From contig JANTHA010000105.1 of assembly GCA_024762625.1 (NCBI GenBank), forward strand, positions 1-7,301: a DNA stretch of 7,301 nt. The letters run 5' to 3'. The notes below the pieces were generated by a model, which worked only from the letters and a program-made list of their open reading frames with translations, was not told where the DNA came from and ran no database searches. The position numbers and the translations under genes were made by a program. Of this stretch, positions 3,900 to 7,301 are shown in pieces (the stretch's first letter is position 1; every line of letters starts with the position of its first letter). The DNA is from Thiotrichaceae bacterium. GTDB lineage: Bacteria; Pseudomonadota; Gammaproteobacteria; Thiotrichales; Thiotrichaceae.

Positions 3900-6020
3900 A
3901 TGAATAATAAACTCCTTCCTGTTATTTCCATTTCATTATTGGCGCTTGCTTCTGTCGCTCCGGCCGAGGAACTGGAAAGCATATTTGTGCTGGATACGCT
4001 TGATATTAATCCGAATGCTTCAGAGCCGGAGAGCTATAACCGCGTCAGCCCAAGCAGTTCGGATGGCGGCGAATTTCTGACCCAGATTAATGGCGTCTCA
4101 ATGAGCCGTTTCGGCGGCAGAGGGCTTGAGCCGATCATTCGTGGTCAGTCTCAGACCCGTTTGAATATTTTACTGGATGGCGCTTACATTCATGGCGGCT
4201 GTCCCAACCGCATGGATCCGCCCGCAAGCTGGGCGGCTCTTGATACTTACGAAAACGTGACGGTACTGAAAGGCGTTCAAAGCCTGATTTACGGCGCTGG
4301 CGGCACCGGCGGCACGGTATTGTTTGAACGCGACACCCGGGATCTGGCGCAAGACAAGGGCGTACACGGGCGAATCAGCGCTCTGGGAAGCGATAACGCC
4401 ATTGAGCATGATGTACTTGCAGATATCGTCGGCTCCAATAACAAAGGCTATATTCGCAACATAGGCGAGCTAAAAAAGGCGCAAAATTATGAAGATGGCG
4501 ATGGCCGTGAAGTGCGTTCTTCCTACGACCACAAACAGGCTGGAATTATTGTCGGATTAACGCCTAAAGAAGACCGCCTGTATGAATTCAGTTATGAAAA
4601 TAATTCATTTTCTGATGCGCTTTATCCCGGTGCAGGCATGGATAGTCCGACTGAAGACGGCGATATTTTCCGTCTGCGTTATCTGGACAAACCGGCAACA
4701 GACAAAGTTGACAGCATCAAGGCGGAAGCCTATCTCAGCGATGTTGATCATGTGATGAATAATTTCAGCCTGAGAAATCCGCCCAAATACATGGCGTGGC
4801 ATCCAAAGGCAGGCCAGGATATGAAGCGCGAAACGCCTACCACGTCATTAACATCAGGTGGCAGAATTGTTCTAAATTCAAGCCGTAACAAAACAAAATG
4901 GGAATACGGCGTTGATCTACAGCGCAACCACCGCGATGCCGAACTAAATAACCTGGATAGCGGCAAAGCAGTACCCATTACGCTGATGTGGCCTGATATA
5001 ACGATTCAACAGTTAGGTTTATTTGCCGAAGCAAGCGCCGCCTTATCAAGCAAGAAAAAACTTACCTATGGCCTACGTATAGATCAGGTTGATGTATCAG
5101 CCGACAAGGCGGATAAAAAAGTCGGGATGATGCCTGCCGGCGGTCATTCGGCCAATCAATCCTATGCCGAATACTACGGTGCCAAAGCCGATGATAAGGA
5201 CGAAACCAATCTGGGCGCATTGCTTCGCTATGAGCAAAAACTGGGTAAAGGACTATCATTCTTCAGCGGATTAAGCCGTAGCGTCAGGACAGCCGACGCA
5301 ACCGAGCGCGGCATGAATAAATGGTTGCCCGTTCCGGGCATTGCTCCCCCCGCCGCACAGAACACTACGCTTAAAAATCGCTGGATCGGCAACCCGGATA
5401 TCAAGCCTGAAAAACACCATCAATTTGACGTTGGGCTGTCTAAAAATACTGACAAATTAAATCTGAGCGCTGTTCTTTTTTATGACAAGGTGAATGACTA
5501 TATTCTGCGCGACGCAGCACGCGGGCAGGCTGGCATCCTGAAATCAGATGGCGCCGATATTTATCGCAATGTTGATGCAGACCTCTACGGACTGGAACTG
5601 GAAGGTAAAATCGCGCTTACTAAAAAGCTTGATTTAACCAGTAGCCTCGCGTTCGTACGCGCCACAAATACCACGGATGATCGTCCCATTGCCCAGACCC
5701 CGCCTTTGAATGGCAAATTGCAACTTGACTACAGCGCAGCAAAATGGGGATTGGGCGCAAGAGTCAATTTTGCCGAGCGTCAGGATCGGATTGACACATT
5801 GAGCAAACAGGAAGTTGGCGAAACCGCAGGCCATGGTGCGCTGGATTTATATGGTAATTATCGTATCAATAATACCTTTAGCTTGCGCGCAGGCATTGAT
5901 AATATCTTTGACAAAACCTATGCGGAACATGCCAGCCGTTCCAATTTACTTGATATACAGGCAATCAAGGTCAATGAACCCGGTCGCACAGCCTGGCTGA
6001 AAATCACAGCGGAATTTTAA
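3900..6020 (+). CDS. oprC: TonB-dependent copper receptor, OprC/NosA family
   Basis: A 706-residue outer-membrane receptor that takes up copper using TonB energy. A Sec signal peptide covers about 1-22 (hydrophobic 5-20, A-P-A before E23). A probable TonB box lies near 28-36. The plug domain spans about 40-145, with LLDGAYIHGGCPNRMDPP (91-108) typical of this family, and the beta-barrel fills about 155-706, ending in the C-terminal phenylalanine expected of outer-membrane barrels. The copper-site motifs described for OprC are both present: CxxxM (C101, M105) in the plug and HxM (H284, M286) in the barrel. His/Met-rich segments such as those around 292-310 may add weaker sites. Length matches the family. 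The start has a weak AGG (3889-3891) 8 nt before the ATG. No nitrous-oxide reductase genes are nearby, so the NosA role in that pathway is not supported. The gene appears monocistronic behind a terminator. Confidence 0.92.
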   Translation: MNNKLLPVISISLLALASVAPAEELESIFVLDTLDINPNASEPESYNRVSPSSSDGGEFLTQINGVSMSRFGGRGLEPIIRGQSQTRLNILLDGAYIHGGCPNRMDPPASWAALDTYENVTVLKGVQSLIYGAGGTGGTVLFERDTRDLAQDKGVHGRISALGSDNAIEHDVLADIVGSNNKGYIRNIGELKKAQNYEDGDGREVRSSYDHKQAGIIVGLTPKEDRLYEFSYENNSFSDALYPGAGMDSPTEDGDIFRLRYLDKPATDKVDSIKAEAYLSDVDHVMNNFSLRNPPKYMAWHPKAGQDMKRETPTTSLTSGGRIVLNSSRNKTKWEYGVDLQRNHRDAELNNLDSGKAVPITLMWPDITIQQLGLFAEASAALSSKKKLTYGLRIDQVDVSADKADKKVGMMPAGGHSANQSYAEYYGAKADDKDETNLGALLRYEQKLGKGLSFFSGLSRSVRTADATERGMNKWLPVPGIAPPAAQNTTLKNRWIGNPDIKPEKHHQFDVGLSKNTDKLNLSAVLFYDKVNDYILRDAARGQAGILKSDGADIYRNVDADLYGLELEGKIALTKKLDLTSSLAFVRATNTTDDRPIAQTPPLNGKLQLDYSAAKWGLGARVNFAERQDRIDTLSKQEVGETAGHGALDLYGNYRINNTFSLRAGIDNIFDKTYAEHASRSNLLDIQAIKVNEPGRTAWLKITAEF

Positions 6021-6403
6021 TTAACTACACTGCGCTTTCTTCAGGCTGTTCATGACAAGGTTTTCAAGCTAAATAATGTTAAACGAGTAAAATCCGTTTT
6101 TTAAAATAACAAGCGGTAATATCTAACAGGAGACTTCACTATAAAAATAATACCCTCTGTTAAAACAAGCACATAGCATTTGAGCCTGGACAACAATTAG
6201 CGCTTTAAATCGTATTCATAAAAATAAAGAAGCCTATTCAGCCGCCATTCATCGAAAAAAAATAGCGCGGCATCGGAAACTATATTAGTTTATAGACAGT
6301 GGTGGAGTAAGCGATTTCGCAAATCCATCCCGATATAATCAGGCGGACGCATTGCATCCAAGCGAGCAAGTGCGTTCCGAATAATAAAAATAAGGGTAAA
6401 AGC
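6021..6403 (+). other. Intergenic region between receptor and fimV
   Basis: An AT-rich stretch of 383 nt with no supportable gene. It holds a weak terminator-like hairpin for the receptor gene, AAACG (6081-6085) / CGTTT (6095-6099) followed by TTT. It also holds a candidate promoter TTGAGC (6180-6185) / TTTAAA (6204-6209) with an 18-nt spacer, an inverted repeat AAACTA (6277-6282) / TAGTTT (6286-6291), and an exact TATAAT (6334-6339) 64 nt before the fimV start. AACAGGAGACTTC near 6126 looks like a ribosome binding site, but the only reading frame after it would begin at ATA and stop after about 11 codons. Confidence 0.45.
6334..6339 (+). promoter_or_regulatory. Candidate -10 element for fimV
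   Basis: An exact TATAAT giving a predicted start near 6346 and a leader of about 58 nt. The region 16-18 nt upstream (GCGATT) is a poor -35. The alternative promoter at 6180-6209 would give a much longer leader. Confidence 0.3.
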
Positions 6404-7301
6404 GTGAAGAAAAAAGCATTGGTTCTTGCTGTTTGCATGGCGTTTGCCACTCCCTCCATTAGCGCAGCAAAAAATTTGCCAAATCAACTAATAGGTTTGA
6501 GCCTGGGGGAAATTCAATCGAAGTCGTATTTGAACGAGCCATTTAAGGCCATCATTCCTATTCTGCTTAGCAATGGCGAACAAACCCGAAATCTGAAAGT
6601 CAAGCTAGCGCCCCCCTCTATCTTTGAAAAAATCGGTGCGGAAAAATTGCCTATTCTGAATTATCTTAAATTTCGCATAGGCTCCAGAAATTACAAGCCG
6701 GTGATAGTCGTTAGCTCCAATCAGCCGATTCAGACTCCATTTCTTAATTTTGTGCTTGAAGTGCAAAGCTCTGAAGGAACGCTTTATCAGGATTATACCG
6801 CGCTGCTTGATCCACCCAGCTATCAGGCTTCCACTTCAATCGAATCAGTCAGCCTAGATAGTGATCTTGATGCGAACGATAAAACTCTGGCTGAAATGGC
6901 AAAGATTGTTGATGCGCAAACAGAGCAGGCGACTAAGCATGTCACTAGAGATTCCGTTACAGATGTGGAAAAACAGACGCCAGCGTCAGAAACGACTGAC
7001 TTGAAAGCCTTATCCGATGCAGCAATCGAACTAGAAAAAATACAAGGCAATTTACTGTTAAGCGCTTATTCTTCGCCCAGACTAAGCAGTAAAAGCCCGA
7101 CCCGCTATGTTGTAAGGACAGGCGATTCACTGTCTCTAATTGCTCAACGTTTGACTACCGGTGAAGTATCTGTAGCAAAAATGATGACAGCCATTCATTT
7201 GAGCAACCCGGCCGCCTTTGTAAATAACGATATAAACAAACTCAGAAAAGGCGCTGTATTACACATCCCCACATTAAAAGAGATTAAAAATTACAGCAAA
7301 A
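6404..7301 (+). CDS. fimV: FimV-like pilus assembly / polar hub protein, 5' part (cut by window end)
   Basis: The 299 visible residues continue past the window edge with no stop. FimV is a large inner-membrane hub whose periplasmic N-terminus binds peptidoglycan and supports type IV pilus assembly, polarity and cyclic-AMP signalling in Pseudomonas. A signal peptide covers about 1-21 (KKK, hydrophobic core, S-I-S-A). The FimV N-terminal domain spans about 29-138: GLSLGEIQSKSYLNEPFKA (31-49), LKVKLAPPS (64-72), then SSNQPIQTPFLNFVLEV (104-120) and YTALLDPP (131-138). An acidic, partly helical linker follows (about 140-230). A LysM-like domain is at about 234-290, with YVVRTGDSLSLIAQRL (235-250) and the family-typical continuation to HIPT (287-290). 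The GTG at 6404 is supported by AAGGG (6392-6396) 7 nt upstream; the next in-frame ATG, codon 12, would destroy the signal peptide. The membrane segment and C-terminal TPR part expected in full FimV lie outside the window. Confidence 0.9.
   Translation, partial: MKKKALVLAVCMAFATPSISAAKNLPNQLIGLSLGEIQSKSYLNEPFKAIIPILLSNGEQTRNLKVKLAPPSIFEKIGAEKLPILNYLKFRIGSRNYKPVIVVSSNQPIQTPFLNFVLEVQSSEGTLYQDYTALLDPPSYQASTSIESVSLDSDLDANDKTLAEMAKIVDAQTEQATKHVTRDSVTDVEKQTPASETTDLKALSDAAIELEKIQGNLLLSAYSSPRLSSKSPTRYVVRTGDSLSLIAQRLTTGEVSVAKMMTAIHLSNPAAFVNNDINKLRKGAVLHIPTLKEIKNYSK

Noticed and set aside
4605..5259. Several open frames on the - strand inside the receptor gene
   Set aside because: They are complementary-strand shadows of a well-supported 706-residue receptor and show no domains or translation signals.
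6126..6173. Small gene after AACAGGAG in the receptor-fimV gap
   Set aside because: No ATG, GTG or TTG start follows at a suitable distance, and the frame closes after about 11 codons.
1..7301. Mobile element, CRISPR array or defence system
   Set aside because: No transposase, integrase, terminal repeats, regular spacer repeats or defence domains are visible on either strand.

Overview
The window looks like an ordinary chromosomal stretch from a gammaproteobacterium of moderate GC content (base composition judged by eye, not counted). The main taxonomic clue is the 5' part of a FimV-type gene (N-terminal FimV domain followed by LysM) at the right end. An OprC/NosA-type copper receptor fits the same group. 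A copper-demanding or sulfur-metabolising lineage, such as a methanotroph or sulfur oxidiser, is possible, but this is a weak guess. No tRNA, rRNA, insertion sequence, CRISPR array, phage gene or integration site was seen.

Left part (1-1272, + strand): a 221-residue peroxiredoxin with one peroxidatic and two C-terminal cysteines. Its candidate promoter carries a perfect inverted repeat, and the gene ends at a strong intrinsic terminator. After a TATAAT-rich spacer comes a small, very acidic, signal-peptide-bearing protein of unknown function.

Middle (1304-2865, - strand): a two-gene unit in the order rhodanese-like lipoprotein, then PP-loop ATP pyrophosphatase (MnmA/ThiI-like, probably tRNA thiolation), separated by 29 nt. 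It converges on the small secreted protein gene with no visible terminator between them. Both products suggest sulfur transfer, but the rhodanese is predicted to be exported and lipid-anchored, so a direct hand-over to a cytosolic PP-loop enzyme is problematic.

Right part (3263-7301, + strand): a stand-alone CBM48 (glycogen-binding-like) domain protein preceded by a possible long-range stem-loop, a strong terminator, then a 706-residue TonB-dependent receptor that keeps the CxxxM and HxM copper-site motifs of OprC. The receptor's upstream region has a palindrome over a candidate -35, a hairpin and a tandem 9-bp repeat. The last gene is fimV, with a GTG start and cut by the window edge.

The genes fall into small independent units around peroxide and thiol chemistry, sulfur transfer, copper uptake and the cell envelope. 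No single multi-gene system is evident, and nothing here proves a new one. The points most worth checking are the rhodanese/PP-loop pairing, the leader of the CBM48 gene, and the operator-like palindromes before the peroxiredoxin and the copper receptor.
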